Part shown: positions 25,287-34,436 of the stretch, one piece after another | Layout: the number at the start of each line of letters is the position of its first letter | Position numbering within the stretch: the first letter of the stretch is position 1 | Assembly (NCBI GenBank): GCA_965219565.1 | Contig: OZ244780.1 | Coordinates: 1-64,000 of the forward strand | Source of the DNA: DAOUJI01 sp965219565 | GTDB lineage: Bacteria > Chloroflexota > Dehalococcoidia > Lucifugimonadales > JAGWBF01 | DNA length: 64,000 nucleotides | Direction of reading: 5' to 3' | Position numbers and translations under genes: made by a program | The notes under the pieces: generated by a model | What the model was told of the DNA's origin: nothing | Databases searched by the model: none | What the model saw: the letters and a program-made list of their open reading frames with translations, nothing else

Positions 25287-27664
25287 CCAAGACACGGAAG
25301 TCCAATGGCGCCTCCTCCAACGGAGGGAGGGCCAATGGCGGCGGCAAAGCGTCCAACCTGGTGGTGGTGGAATCTCCGGCCAAGGCCCGCACCATCGAGA
25401 GGATTCTGGGCAAGAGCTACGTCGTCAAAGCGTCCCAGGGCCATGTTCGAGACCTTCCGAAAGGCAAGCTGGGAGTGGACGTCAGCCAGGAGTTCGCCCC
25501 TTCATATTCAGTGATGCGGGACAAGCAGGCCACTGTAAAAGAACTAAAGGCGCTGGGCGCCAAGGCCTCCCGCATATACCTGGCCACCGACCCGGACAGG
25601 GAAGGCGAGGCCATATCGTGGCACCTGGTGGAAGCCGCCGAGTGGCCCACCGACAGCGACCGGCTCCAGAGGGTGGTCTTTCACGAGATAACCCAGGAAG
25701 CCGTGAAAGAGGCTTTCGATCACCCCCGTGCCATCGATATGGAGCTGGTCAACGCACAGCAGGCCCGGAGAATACTCGACAGGCTGGTGGGCTACCAGAT
25801 AAGCCCTCTGCTCTGGAAGAAGGTCCAGCGTGGCCTATCGGCGGGGAGGGTCCAGTCCGTCGCCCTGCGTTTGGTCGTGGACAGGGAGCGGGAAATCGAG
25901 GCCTTCGTCGCCAAAGAGTATTGGACCATCGACGCCCATCTCCAGAAGAGCGAACGGTCAGAGGCGGAGCGAATTGAGTCGTTCCGCGCCGCCATACACT
26001 CAGTCAAAGGCCGCAAGGGTAAGCTGGACATCCCTAACGAGACCTCATCCAAAGCAATAGAAGGAGATTTGGACGGAGCCGCTTACTCCGTGGCGCAGGT
26101 GAAGAAGCGGGAGGTCAAACAGTCTCCCGCGCCGCCGTTCATCACGTCCACCCTCCAGCAGGAAGCATGGCGCAAGCTGCGTTTCTCCGCCAAGAGAACC
26201 ATGTCTGCCGCACAGCAGCTGTACGAGGGGCTTTCCATAGGCGCAGAGGGGTCCGTGGGCCTCATCACGTACATGCGGACCGACTCCACCAACGTATCAG
26301 CCGGGGCAGTCCAGGAAGCGCGGCAATACATCCGGGAGAAGTACGGCAAAGAGTACGTCCCCACTCAGCCGCGCGCTTTCAGGCGTAAGGCGAAGGGCGC
26401 CCAGGAAGCCCACGAGGCCATCAGGCCGACTTCCATAGCCCGCGACCCCCAGAGCATAAAGGGTTACCTCACCTCCGACCAACGCAGGCTGTATGACCTG
26501 ATATGGAAACGTATGCTGGCCAGCCAGATGGCCGACGCCCGTTCCGACTCCACCTCCGTGGACATCGAAGCCCAATGCAAGAAAGCGGACAAGACCTACG
26601 TATTCAGGGCCACCGGGTCTGTCCTCACCTTCCCAGGTTTCAGGACGTTGTACCTGGAAAGTTCCGACGACGCCGACGAGGAAGACGGCAAGGGGCCTCT
26701 GCCCTTGCTGGAGAAGGGTCATCTTCTAAATTGTCTGGGAATCGAGCCCAAGCAGCACTTCACCCAGCCTCCCCCAAGGTTTACAGAGGCCAGCCTCATC
26801 AAGTCGCTGGAGGAGCGGGGCATAGGACGGCCCAGCACCTACGCGCCCATTATATCCACCATAACGGATAGACATTATGTCCTGAAGGACTCCGGCCGCC
26901 TGAAGCCCACGGAGTTGGGTTGCACAGTGTCGGACCTGCTCACCCAGTTCTTCCCCGATATCATGGACGCCGGGTTTACCGCTCGAATGGAAGAGGAGCT
27001 TGACGAGGTGGCCAGGGGCGAACGCAGTTGGACCCCCATGCTTCAGGACTTCTATGGCCCCTTCGAGAAATCCCTGAAGGCCGCAGACCAGGCTATGCCA
27101 CGGGTACGGGTGGAAGAAGCCACCGACGAGGTCTGCGACCTCTGCGGCGCTCCATTGGTAATCAAGATGGGAAGGTTCGGCAAGTTCATGGCCTGCACCG
27201 GCTTCCCCAAGTGCCGGAACACCAAGCCCATACCCACCGAGTCCGCCTCGGAACCCGACCAAGCTTCCAGTCAGAGAGCGGCGTCTGCGGAGACCGAACC
27301 TACGGATGAGACCTGCGAGAAGTGCAGCAGACCCATGGTGATACGAACAGGGCGGTTCGGCAAGTTCATGTCCTGCTCCGACTATCCAAAGTGCCGCACC
27401 AGTCGGCCCCTCAAGATAGGTGTGCCCTGTCCCAAATGCGGCAGCGACCTCGTGCAGCGCCGTTCGAGAGGCCGCGGCCGGACTTTCTACGGCTGCTCAG
27501 CGTATCCGGCTTGCGACTTCGTCGTCAACCAGCAACCCCTCACGGAACCGTGCCCCGAATGTCAAGGGTTGATGGTGGCTTCAGGGAAAAACGGCGTAAA
27601 GTGCACCGTCTGCGCCTGGAAGGGCGACGCTCCAAAAGGTACTCTGGTAGGCGCGGGGACTTAG
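25265..27664 (+). CDS. topA: DNA topoisomerase I (type IA)
   Basis: A 799-residue enzyme relaxing negative supercoils. ATG 25265 is chosen over an in-frame TTG at 25238. After a ~35-residue basic Ser/Gly/Lys tail comes the Toprim domain (VVVESPAKARTIERIL, YLATDPDREGEAISWHL), then the strand-passage domains with catalytic Y336 in LITYMRTDSTNVS, EAHEAIRPT and EERGIGRPSTYAPI. Four C-terminal zinc-ribbon modules follow: CDLCGAPLVIKMGRFG, CEKCSRPMVIRTGRFG, CPKCGSDLVQRRSRG, CPECQGLM. It overlaps the J-domain gene by 11 nt. Confidence 0.96.
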   Translation: MPSKTKSTKTRKSNGASSNGGRANGGGKASNLVVVESPAKARTIERILGKSYVVKASQGHVRDLPKGKLGVDVSQEFAPSYSVMRDKQATVKELKALGAKASRIYLATDPDREGEAISWHLVEAAEWPTDSDRLQRVVFHEITQEAVKEAFDHPRAIDMELVNAQQARRILDRLVGYQISPLLWKKVQRGLSAGRVQSVALRLVVDREREIEAFVAKEYWTIDAHLQKSERSEAERIESFRAAIHSVKGRKGKLDIPNETSSKAIEGDLDGAAYSVAQVKKREVKQSPAPPFITSTLQQEAWRKLRFSAKRTMSAAQQLYEGLSIGAEGSVGLITYMRTDSTNVSAGAVQEARQYIREKYGKEYVPTQPRAFRRKAKGAQEAHEAIRPTSIARDPQSIKGYLTSDQRRLYDLIWKRMLASQMADARSDSTSVDIEAQCKKADKTYVFRATGSVLTFPGFRTLYLESSDDADEEDGKGPLPLLEKGHLLNCLGIEPKQHFTQPPPRFTEASLIKSLEERGIGRPSTYAPIISTITDRHYVLKDSGRLKPTELGCTVSDLLTQFFPDIMDAGFTARMEEELDEVARGERSWTPMLQDFYGPFEKSLKAADQAMPRVRVEEATDEVCDLCGAPLVIKMGRFGKFMACTGFPKCRNTKPIPTESASEPDQASSQRAASAETEPTDETCEKCSRPMVIRTGRFGKFMSCSDYPKCRTSRPLKIGVPCPKCGSDLVQRRSRGRGRTFYGCSAYPACDFVVNQQPLTEPCPECQGLMVASGKNGVKCTVCAWKGDAPKGTLVGAGT

Positions 27665-27729
27665 CCCTAGGCCCGGGAATCCAGAAAGACCCGGCATCCA
27701 AAGTTCAGGGCCCCTCCCCATCGGAGCCT

Positions 27730-28773
27730 ATGCTTAACGCCGTTCCACCCCAAGACGACGTTGACGTCAACCCCGATTCCACCGGCTTCCCTGACGTTGC
27801 CGTCCTGGTGCAACGCTTCCAGGACCACCTGCGTGGGCAAAAGGGCCGCTCGGAAAACACCATACGCATTTACTCCACTGACCTGCAGCCGTTCGTACAG
27901 TTCATGGAGACCCATCGTCTGGAACTCAAGGACTTCTCCCGCCGCTATCTCAGGAGCTACCTGGCCTGGCTGTCCACGTCGGCCAAGGGAGACTCCAAAG
28001 GCTATGCCAGAATCAGCGTAGCCCGGAAGATGGTGGTCCTCAGAGCGTTTTACCGCTACCTCACCCAGCAGGGAGTGGTCGAGAACAACCCGATACCCAA
28101 AGGGCGCAGCTTCAACATAAAGGTGGGAAAGAAGCTGCCGACATTTCTGGGAAGAGGCGAAACGGTGCGCCTTCTGGATGCAGTGGACGTTTCCTCGCCG
28201 TCAGGAATCCGGGACAGGGCCATACTGGAGATGCTGTACTCCACGGGCATGAGGTTGTCAGAAATATCAGGCCTGGACCAACAGGACGTGGACCTGGCGC
28301 AAGGCACGATAAGGGTGACCGGCAAAGGCTCGAAGGAACGCATCGTTCTGATGGGCGGGCCCGCCGTAGAGTGGGTGTCCCACTATTTGTCCACGGCCCG
28401 GAGCCAACTCCTGGCTGGCGCGGAGCAGGGCAGGGGCGACGCGGCGGCTTTGCTGCTCAACCGCTACGGGACCCGACTCTCAGGGCGAACCATACAGAAG
28501 CTGGTCGCCAAATATGCGGCCCAAGCGGCCACACGTCCCGGTGTGCATCCCCATACTCTCAGGCATTCGTTTGCCACACACCTGATGGAGGGCGGGGCCG
28601 ATTTGAGGATCGTCCAGGAGCTTATGGGGCACTCCAGCCCTGCCACGACTCAGGTTTATACCCACGTCACCCAGCTGGAAGCCCGGGCCGAGTATCTGAC
28701 CACTCACCCAATGGCCCGCCGGAGAAGAGACGACGACACGGGAGAATCAGATGGCCAAAATCGCGGTGATTAG
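27730..28773 (+). CDS. Tyrosine recombinase XerC/XerD-like
   Basis: A 347-residue site-specific recombinase, probably for dimer resolution at dif. The start is ATG 27730 with GGAG 5 nt upstream; the longer open frame from 27322 is only a shadow of topA. An N-terminal SAM-like core-binding domain spans ~20-115. Catalytic residues are R175 (GMRLSEI), K199, H275-x-x-R278 (HTLRHS), H301 (GHSS) and Y310 (VYTHV), all present. The position after topA in a replication/recombination operon is common. It overlaps aroQ by 23 nt. Confidence 0.93.
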   Translation: MLNAVPPQDDVDVNPDSTGFPDVAVLVQRFQDHLRGQKGRSENTIRIYSTDLQPFVQFMETHRLELKDFSRRYLRSYLAWLSTSAKGDSKGYARISVARKMVVLRAFYRYLTQQGVVENNPIPKGRSFNIKVGKKLPTFLGRGETVRLLDAVDVSSPSGIRDRAILEMLYSTGMRLSEISGLDQQDVDLAQGTIRVTGKGSKERIVLMGGPAVEWVSHYLSTARSQLLAGAEQGRGDAAALLLNRYGTRLSGRTIQKLVAKYAAQAATRPGVHPHTLRHSFATHLMEGGADLRIVQELMGHSSPATTQVYTHVTQLEARAEYLTTHPMARRRRDDDTGESDGQNRGD

Positions 28774-29194
28774 CGGACCCAACCTGAACGCTCTGGGCCG
28801 CAGGGACACCGCCGTTTACGGCGCTGTGACCTTGGCGGAAATCCAGGCCAAAATCACTGAACGGGCGCAAGACCTGCTGGTGGACGTGGAGTTCTTCCAG
28901 TCCAACAGTGAGGGCGCCATAGTAGACCATATCCAGAACACGACCGCAGACGGTATAATAATCAACCCGGGAGCCCTGACCCACTATGGCTACTCCCTCC
29001 GGGACGCCCTAGCCGATGCGGGCCTGCCCATCGTCGAGGTCCACCTCAGCAACATCCATGCCAGGGAAGAGTGGAGGAGAAAGTCGGTGGTGTCGGAAGT
29101 GGCCGCAGGTCAGATTTCCGGTTTCGGCTGGAGGGGATACATAGCGGCCCTGGAAATTCTCTCGGCGATTTTGAACGAAAACGGCGGCCTGTGA
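28751..29194 (+). CDS. aroQ: Type II 3-dehydroquinate dehydratase
   Basis: A 147-residue shikimate-pathway enzyme converting 3-dehydroquinate to 3-dehydroshikimate as a dodecamer. It shows ISGPNLNALGRRD (the NLN..G lid; usual Arg/Tyr region), FFQSNSEGAIVDHIQ, IIINPGALTHYGYSLRDAL and EVHLSNIHAREEWRRKSVVS. Length is typical. Its start lies within the recombinase gene (23-nt overlap) with a GGGAG site, so translation is coupled. Confidence 0.95.
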   Translation: MAKIAVISGPNLNALGRRDTAVYGAVTLAEIQAKITERAQDLLVDVEFFQSNSEGAIVDHIQNTTADGIIINPGALTHYGYSLRDALADAGLPIVEVHLSNIHAREEWRRKSVVSEVAAGQISGFGWRGYIAALEILSAILNENGGL

Positions 29195-29219
29195 GGCCCT
29201 CAACCGGAGGTGTGCCGAC

Positions 29220-30284
29220 ATGAGACGACTGGAAGCTCTACGGGAGAAACTGGACGAAAAAGGACTGGACGCCATCATAATCTCGGTCCCAGAGAACCGG
29301 CGTTATCTCTCCGGATTCACCGGTTCAGCGGGCTATCTCGTCATCTCTCGGACGGACGCTGTCCTGGCCACCGACTTCCGTTACACCGAGCAAGCCGGCA
29401 ACCAGTCGCCGGACTTCCAAATCGTCCGTATGGGCGCAGACTGGAACTGGATGCTGGACGCCTTCAAGGAGCAAAACTTCAAGAAGGTGGGCTTCGAAGG
29501 CCACCAAGTGCCCGTTGCCACCTACCAGCAGATGACGACGGCCCTAGAGGAGGTGTCCTCGTCAGAACGTCCAAGCCTGCTGTCTACCCAAGGCATCATA
29601 GAGGGCATAAGGTCCGTAAAAGAGGCTGAGGAAGTCTCTCTGCTCCAAAAGGCCATTGACGTGGCCGACGGGGCCATGCAGGCCATTGCGCCCAACATTC
29701 AGCCCGGCCAGACGGAGCGGGAGATAGCTTGGAGTCTGGAGAAATCCATGCGGGACCTGGGCGCCGACTCCCCCAGCTTCGACACCATCGTTGCGTCAGG
29801 CCCCAACGGGGCCATGCCCCACCACAGGCCGTCCGACCGGGCGATCGAGAACGGCGACCCCATCGTGATCGACATGGGGGCTAAGGTGGACGGATATTGC
29901 AGCGACCTGTCCCGCACGGTGTGCGTGGGCGGAGCCGACGAGACCTTCCGAAAGATATACGACATTGTGCTGGGCGCCCAGCTCACCGCTATCGCCACTG
30001 TCAAAGTCGGCATGTCCGGCGGAGACGCCGACGACCTTTCCCGCAACGTAATCGCCGAGGCGGGGTACGGCGACAATTTTGGGCACAGTCTGGGTCACGG
30101 CGTGGGCCTGGTAATACACGAATACCCACGGGTCAGCCCCAAGGCCGAGAACGTGCTGGAAACCGGCATGGTGTTCACCGTCGAGCCGGGAATATACCTC
30201 TCGGGATGGGGCGGAGTCAGAATAGAAGACATAGTGGTATTGGACGAGAAGGGGGCCACGGTCCTCAGCAAAGCCCCGAAGTAA
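29220..30284 (+). CDS. M24 family Xaa-Pro aminopeptidase-like metallopeptidase
   Basis: A 354-residue pita-bread-fold peptidase. Residues ~1-130 are the creatinase-like N-terminal domain. Residues ~135-354 hold the dinuclear metal site: IDMGAKVDGYCSDLSRT (two Asp), FGHSLGHGVGLVIHE (His), FTVEPGIY (Glu) and RIEDIVVLDE (Glu). Such enzymes remove N-terminal residues before proline. Placement just before efp is a common bacterial arrangement. It starts 25 bp after aroQ with an AGGTGTG site. Confidence 0.93.
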   Translation: MRRLEALREKLDEKGLDAIIISVPENRRYLSGFTGSAGYLVISRTDAVLATDFRYTEQAGNQSPDFQIVRMGADWNWMLDAFKEQNFKKVGFEGHQVPVATYQQMTTALEEVSSSERPSLLSTQGIIEGIRSVKEAEEVSLLQKAIDVADGAMQAIAPNIQPGQTEREIAWSLEKSMRDLGADSPSFDTIVASGPNGAMPHHRPSDRAIENGDPIVIDMGAKVDGYCSDLSRTVCVGGADETFRKIYDIVLGAQLTAIATVKVGMSGGDADDLSRNVIAEAGYGDNFGHSLGHGVGLVIHEYPRVSPKAENVLETGMVFTVEPGIYLSGWGGVRIEDIVVLDEKGATVLSKAPK

Positions 30285-30337
30285 GATCAGCGGCAAGAAG
30301 CGCTCCACGGGCGGGATGGAAGGCGCAGGAGAAGGAT

Positions 30338-30901
30338 ATGAGCATCAATTTCGGAGACTTGCGGAAGGGGTTGGCCATCGAGGTGGACGGACAGCCTTTT
30401 GAAGTTATGGACTACGAGCGGCATAAGATGCAGCAGCGGGCGCCCGTCACCAAAATCAAAATGAGGAACATGAGGGACGGGAAGGTGATAGAGCGCACCT
30501 TCCAGGCATACACCACCGAGTTTTCAGTGGCGGAAGTGGATGAACGCCCGGCCCAGTTCCTCTACACCGACGGGCAGTTCTACAACTTCATGGACACTGA
30601 GACCTACGACCAGTACCAACTCACCAGCGACCAGTTGGGCGACGCCGTGCAGTATCTCAAAGAGGAGACGGTCATCAACCTCTTGTACTTCAAAGGCTCC
30701 CTGCTCAACCTGAAACTGCCGACCTTTGTCGAATTGGAGGTTGCCGAGTCGCCTCCGGGCCTCAAGGGAGACACCGCCCAGGGCGGGACCAAACAGGCCA
30801 CCCTTGAAACCGGCCTCTCCATTCAAGTGCCTCTATTTATACAACCCGGTCAGAAAATCAAGGTGGACACCAGGACCGGCGACTACATTGAGCGCGCCTA
30901 G
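30338..30901 (+). CDS. efp: Translation elongation factor P
   Basis: A 187-residue EF-P that rescues ribosomes stalled at polyproline. The start is ATG 30338 with AGGAGAAGG upstream; the longer open frame from 29897 is a shadow of the peptidase gene. Domain I has the loop YERHKMQQRAPVTKIKMRNM, where M/Q residues replace the usual conserved Lys or Arg at the tip (HK-x-G-K/R in others). Domains II and III follow, ending GQKIKVDTRTGDYIERA. Post-translational modification may therefore differ. Its end overlaps the xseA start. Confidence 0.95.
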   Translation: MSINFGDLRKGLAIEVDGQPFEVMDYERHKMQQRAPVTKIKMRNMRDGKVIERTFQAYTTEFSVAEVDERPAQFLYTDGQFYNFMDTETYDQYQLTSDQLGDAVQYLKEETVINLLYFKGSLLNLKLPTFVELEVAESPPGLKGDTAQGGTKQATLETGLSIQVPLFIQPGQKIKVDTRTGDYIERA

Positions 30902-32168
30902 AGAGACAGAAGCTGTCCCGGCGAAACGGGCAACGGCGCTCTACACCGTAAGCGAGGCGGTCCGGTGGGTTAAGGAGTTGTTGGAACGGGACCCGGGTCT
31001 GGCCGACCTGTGGGTCACCGGGGAGGTCTCCAACTTCAGGAAAGCCGCCTCCGGCCACAACTACTTCACCCTCAAGGACGCCCAAGGCCAGCTCCAAAGC
31101 GTCGTATTCCGTACGGGGCGAGGGGGAAACTTACTGGCAGAGGGACTGCAGGTAAGCATCCACGGTCGCATTTCCTTCTACGAAGCCAGGGGCGTGGTGC
31201 AGTTGGTTGGCGACTTGGTGATGCCCGCCGGGGCCGGAGCTTTGGCTCTGGCTCTGGAAGAGCTCAGGCTCAAGCTGGAGCAGCAGGGGCTTTTCGACCC
31301 GTCCAGGAAACGCCCCTTGCCTGCCTACCCGAAAGTAGTGGGGCTGGTCACTTCTCCCGCTGGCGCTGTCATACACGACATCTGCAACGTCATGGGCCGC
31401 AGGTGGCCGTTGGCAGAGGCGTTACTTGCTCCGACAGCGGTCCAGGGGGAGTCGGCGGCGCCCGGCATCGTCTCGGCGCTGGAGGCCCTCAACCGGGAAG
31501 GCCGCTCTGATCTAATCATTCTGGCCAGAGGCGGCGGTTCCCTGGAGGAGCTGTGGCCCTTCAACGAGGAGAGCGTCGCCCGTGCCATATACGCCAGCCG
31601 CATTCCCGTCATCAGCGCTATCGGTCACGAAACCGACTTCACCATCGCCGACGACGTGGCAGACCTGAGAGCGCCCACGCCTTCCGCCGCCGCCGAGTTG
31701 GCGGTCCCCGACGTAAGAATGATATCGGCCAACCTGGAACATCGGACTTACGGCATGACAAGGGCGGTCCTTGGCGCCATGGGCCAAAGGCGGCAGAACG
31801 TCGCGTCGATGGTCCACCGCATATACACCAGAGAACCCGACACTCGTACCTTCAGAGAGTCCCTGGTCAGGCTTCAAAGCCGCATTGACAGCGGCATTCA
31901 CAGCATGACCTCATTGAGACGTATGGGAGTGGACGGTCTGGAGAAACAGCTCCACTCCCTCGACCCACGGTCGGTGCTGGGAAGAGGATTCGCCATCGTT
32001 CAGCGGGACTCCGACGGCAAAGTCGTCTCCAAAACGTCCGACGCACGTTCCGGTGACGGGTTGCAGGTCACAGTTACCGACGGCCAGTTTCCGGCGACCG
32101 CCGGTAGGCAAGCCGGCAAGCCCAGGACAAAGAAACGCCCCGACAGGGCCGGCGCGCCCCTCTTCTGA
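30888..32168 (+). CDS. xseA: Exodeoxyribonuclease VII large subunit
   Basis: A 426-residue subunit. The start is most likely TTG 30888, inside the efp 3' end (14-nt overlap). It then reads MSAPRETE, then ALYTVSEAVRWVKELLE. Residues ~20-110 are the OB-fold DNA-binding domain (LWVTGEVSNFRKAASGHNYFTLKD). The catalytic core has VVGLVTSPAGAVIHDI, LIILARGGGSLEELWPFNEE and VISAIGHETDFTIADDVADLRAPTPSAAAE. The C-terminal LDPRSVLGRGFAIV block is typical. With XseB it degrades single-stranded DNA; xseB follows by 10 bp. Confidence 0.95.
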   Translation: MSAPRETEAVPAKRATALYTVSEAVRWVKELLERDPGLADLWVTGEVSNFRKAASGHNYFTLKDAQGQLQSVVFRTGRGGNLLAEGLQVSIHGRISFYEARGVVQLVGDLVMPAGAGALALALEELRLKLEQQGLFDPSRKRPLPAYPKVVGLVTSPAGAVIHDICNVMGRRWPLAEALLAPTAVQGESAAPGIVSALEALNREGRSDLIILARGGGSLEELWPFNEESVARAIYASRIPVISAIGHETDFTIADDVADLRAPTPSAAAELAVPDVRMISANLEHRTYGMTRAVLGAMGQRRQNVASMVHRIYTREPDTRTFRESLVRLQSRIDSGIHSMTSLRRMGVDGLEKQLHSLDPRSVLGRGFAIVQRDSDGKVVSKTSDARSGDGLQVTVTDGQFPATAGRQAGKPRTKKRPDRAGAPLF

Positions 32169-32178
32169 CAGACGCCTC

Positions 32179-32472
32179 ATGGTCAACCCAGTTTCCGAAG
32201 ACCCCCAGCAGCAACTCTCTTTCGAGGAGATTTACCTCCGGCTGGAAAAGACCGTCGAAGCATTGGAATCGGGCAACCTGACACTGGACGAGGCTACCAA
32301 CCTCTACGAGGAAGGCATGAAGCTCGCCCAGATGTGCAGCGACATGCTGAGTAAAGCCGAGTTGAAGGTGACGGAGCTCAAGGCGGACTACTCCGGTCTG
32401 AGGGACACGGACGAGCCGCCCGAATGGCTTGCCGACCAAGCTTTCCCGCCCCTGGAGGACGAGGATGCTTAA
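32179..32472 (+). CDS. xseB: Exodeoxyribonuclease VII small subunit
   Basis: A 97-residue small subunit that binds XseA. It starts at ATG 32179. SFEEIYLRLEKTVEALESGNLTLDEATNLYEEGMKLAQMC is the diagnostic coiled-coil pattern, followed by an acidic, Pro-containing tail of ~30 residues. It lies between xseA (10-bp gap) and the PHP gene (8-nt overlap). Confidence 0.94.
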   Translation: MVNPVSEDPQQQLSFEEIYLRLEKTVEALESGNLTLDEATNLYEEGMKLAQMCSDMLSKAELKVTELKADYSGLRDTDEPPEWLADQAFPPLEDEDA

Positions 32473-33121
32473 GGTGGACCTCCACATCCACACCTACAAC
32501 TCCCCCGACTCCGGCGCTCCGATAAGCTCTATAGTCAACAGGTGCCTACAGACCGGGCTGGACTGCATAGCCGTCACCGATCACAACACGATAAAGGGCG
32601 CACTGGAGGTGCGGGACGCGGCTCCCTTCCAGGTGATAGTCGGCGAGGAGGTCAAGAGCGCGTCGGGGGACATCATCGGCCTTTTCCTGAACGAGACAGT
32701 GCCCAAAGGGCTGTCAGCCAGAGACACCGTAGACGCCATCAAGAACCAGGGCGGGCTGGTATTGATTCCCCACCCCTTCGACAGGTTCCGTCCCTCGGCC
32801 ATCGGCAAGGACGCCCTGCTGGACATTCTGCCCAGTGTGAACGCCATAGAAGCCTTCAACGCCCACAACCTTTTGGCACGGGACAACCGACGTGCGGAGG
32901 AGTTCACGGCTGAGAAACAGGTCATCCCAGCCGCCTGCAGCGACTCCCATACGCCTTTGGAGTTGGGTCGCACCTACATGGAAATGGACGAGTTCGACGG
33001 GACTCCCGAGGGGTTCCTGGACTCCCTTTCCAGGGCGAACCTGGTCAAGAAGCGGTGCAACCAGGCGCTGAGGCTAACGACGGTCGCCGTCAAGGCCAGG
33101 CGGGCCCTGGGGTTCAAGTAA
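32465..33121 (+). CDS. PHP-domain metal-dependent phosphoesterase
   Basis: A 218-residue PHP protein starting at ATG 32465 with GGAGGACGAGG upstream. Metal ligands appear in LKVDLHIHTYNSPDSG, IAVTDHNT, GEEVKS, LIPHPFDR, AFNAHN and CSDSHTP. Such stand-alone PHP proteins hydrolyse nucleotide or nucleoside phosphates (RNase AM/TrpH-like); exact substrate unknown. It ends the ten-gene dprA run and overlaps xseB by 8 nt. Confidence 0.9.
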   Translation: MLKVDLHIHTYNSPDSGAPISSIVNRCLQTGLDCIAVTDHNTIKGALEVRDAAPFQVIVGEEVKSASGDIIGLFLNETVPKGLSARDTVDAIKNQGGLVLIPHPFDRFRPSAIGKDALLDILPSVNAIEAFNAHNLLARDNRRAEEFTAEKQVIPAACSDSHTPLELGRTYMEMDEFDGTPEGFLDSLSRANLVKKRCNQALRLTTVAVKARRALGFK

Positions 33122-33196
33122 GGGGGGTGAGTCAGGCAGACTTCCCGTTGCCGTGGTGTCGCTGTACGTGGCGCACTACGTCGAGAGGAGCGAGTC

Positions 33197-33643
33197 GTGG
33201 AGAAGAAGATGGTCAAATCTGGCGAGCATGATGCTCCATACCAAGTCATCTTTGGAGATGTGTCGAAGATTATCGATGCCGCCAGATACTCAGCCACCCG
33301 CTCAGTGAACGCCGCCATGACCGCCGCGTATTGGTTGATCGGGCATCGCATCGTTGAGTTCGAGCAATCAGGAGAGGAACGGGCTGAGTATGGGACTGCG
33401 CTCATTGAAAGACTGGCGGCGGATTTGACGCAGCGGTTTGGACGCGGCTTCTCCCGTCAGAACATCCAGCATATGCGCCTGTTCTACCTCTCATATCCAT
33501 CCGATCAGATTCGCCAGTCCCTGTCTGGCGAATTGGCTACATCTCCTCAACAATCGATTCGCCAGACGTCGTCTGGCGAATTAGATCCCATTTCACCTGA
33601 ACTGCGCCTAGAAGAGCTTCTCTCGACCTTCCCTCTGCCCTAG
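33197..33643 (+). pseudogene. YhcG-type (DUF1016) nuclease, N-terminal half ending at amber codon
   Basis: A 148-codon frame with the DUF1016 N-terminal helical domain: RSVNAAMTAAYWLIGHRIVEFEQ, YGTALIERLAADLTQRFGRGFSRQNIQHMRLFY. It stops at TAG 33641-33643, directly after LLSTFPLP. Family members normally continue FPLPW-S-x-YVRLL, so the TAG replaces the conserved Trp codon. The same frame continues uninterrupted in the next entry. Two hairpin repeats lie in the linker (33508-33582). As it stands this half has no catalytic residues. Confidence 0.85.
33508..33582 (+). repeat. Two copies of a palindromic repeat inside the YhcG linker
   Basis: GATTCGCCAG-N7-CTGGCGAATT occurs at 33508-33534 and 33556-33582, 48 bp apart and in frame. 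Each is a hairpin; the second has an 11-bp stem with a 3-nt loop. They encode IRQSLSGEL and IRQTSSGEL in the variable linker. Confidence 0.9.
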
Positions 33644-33652
33644 TCCGCCTAT

Positions 33653-34405
33653 GTGCGGCTGCTATCTGTCAAGAACACACTGGCTCGTGAATTCTATGAA
33701 GCAGAGGCGCTGCGAGGAGGGTGGTCGGTTCGGCAGCTTGACCGACAGATCAACTCCCAGTTCTACGAGCGCACCGCTCTATCCAAGAACAAGGCCGCCA
33801 TGCTGGAGAGGGAAGGAACGCCCCGTCCAGAAGATCGCGTACTCTCCCAAGAGGCGATCAAAGACCCGTTGGTACTTGAGTTTCTCGATCTCAAGGACGA
33901 GTACTCGGAAAGCGATCTGGAAGAAGCCCTGATCCGTCATCTAGAGACCTTCCTCCTGGAATTGGGAGAGGATTTCTGCTTCATAGGCAGGCAGAAGCGC
34001 CTACGCGTCGGCAACCAATGGTATCGGGTCGATCTGCTGTTCTTTCACCGGAGTCTGCGATGTCTGGTGGTTATCGACTTGAAGATCGGCAGCTTCACCC
34101 ACGCGGACGCCGGGCAGATGCACTTCTACCTAAACTATGCGCGAGAGCATTGGGTCCACGAGGGCGAGAACCCGCCGGTTGGGCTGATCCTCTGCTCCGA
34201 AAAAGATGAAGCGCTCGCGCGGTATGCGCTGGAGGGGCTGCCGAACAACGTGATGGCTGCGGAGTACCGAATCACTTTGCCCGACGAGGCGCTCCTGGCA
34301 GCGGAGCTTGACCGAACGCGGCAAGTAATCGAAGCACGCGCCTCGATAAAGTCAGGGGTTCCGACAATCAGCGCCACGGCGGCAGTGGAGCACCCGAAAG
34401 AATGA
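33653..34405 (+). pseudogene. YhcG-type (PDDEXK) nuclease, C-terminal catalytic half
   Basis: The frame continues from the TAG at 33641 and could restart at GTG 33653 (250 residues). It reads VRLLSVKNTLAREFYEAEALRGGWSVRQLDRQINS, then the PD-(D/E)xK nuclease core: FIGRQKRLRVGNQWYRVDLLFFHRSLRCLVVIDLKIG with catalytic Asp and D-x-K, and GQMHFYLNY. The catalytic half is complete. No good Shine-Dalgarno precedes GTG 33653, so expression as a separate protein is doubtful. Full YhcG proteins are about 350-400 residues, matching the two halves together. Confidence 0.82.
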
Positions 34406-34436
34406 GCGAGGCAACTCAACAAGCCCCAGACCGAAG

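Noticed and set aside
27322..27729. Recombinase start far upstream inside topA
   Set aside because: The extension is the shadow of the topA zinc-ribbon region; ATG 27730 has a Shine-Dalgarno and fits family length.
17713..34405. Amber (TAG) codons inside hicA and YhcG as recoded sense codons
   Set aside because: Many genes in the window, for example ferredoxin, apt, glmU and the CBS protein gene, end normally in TAG with no conserved continuation. The two internal TAGs look like ordinary nonsense mutations.
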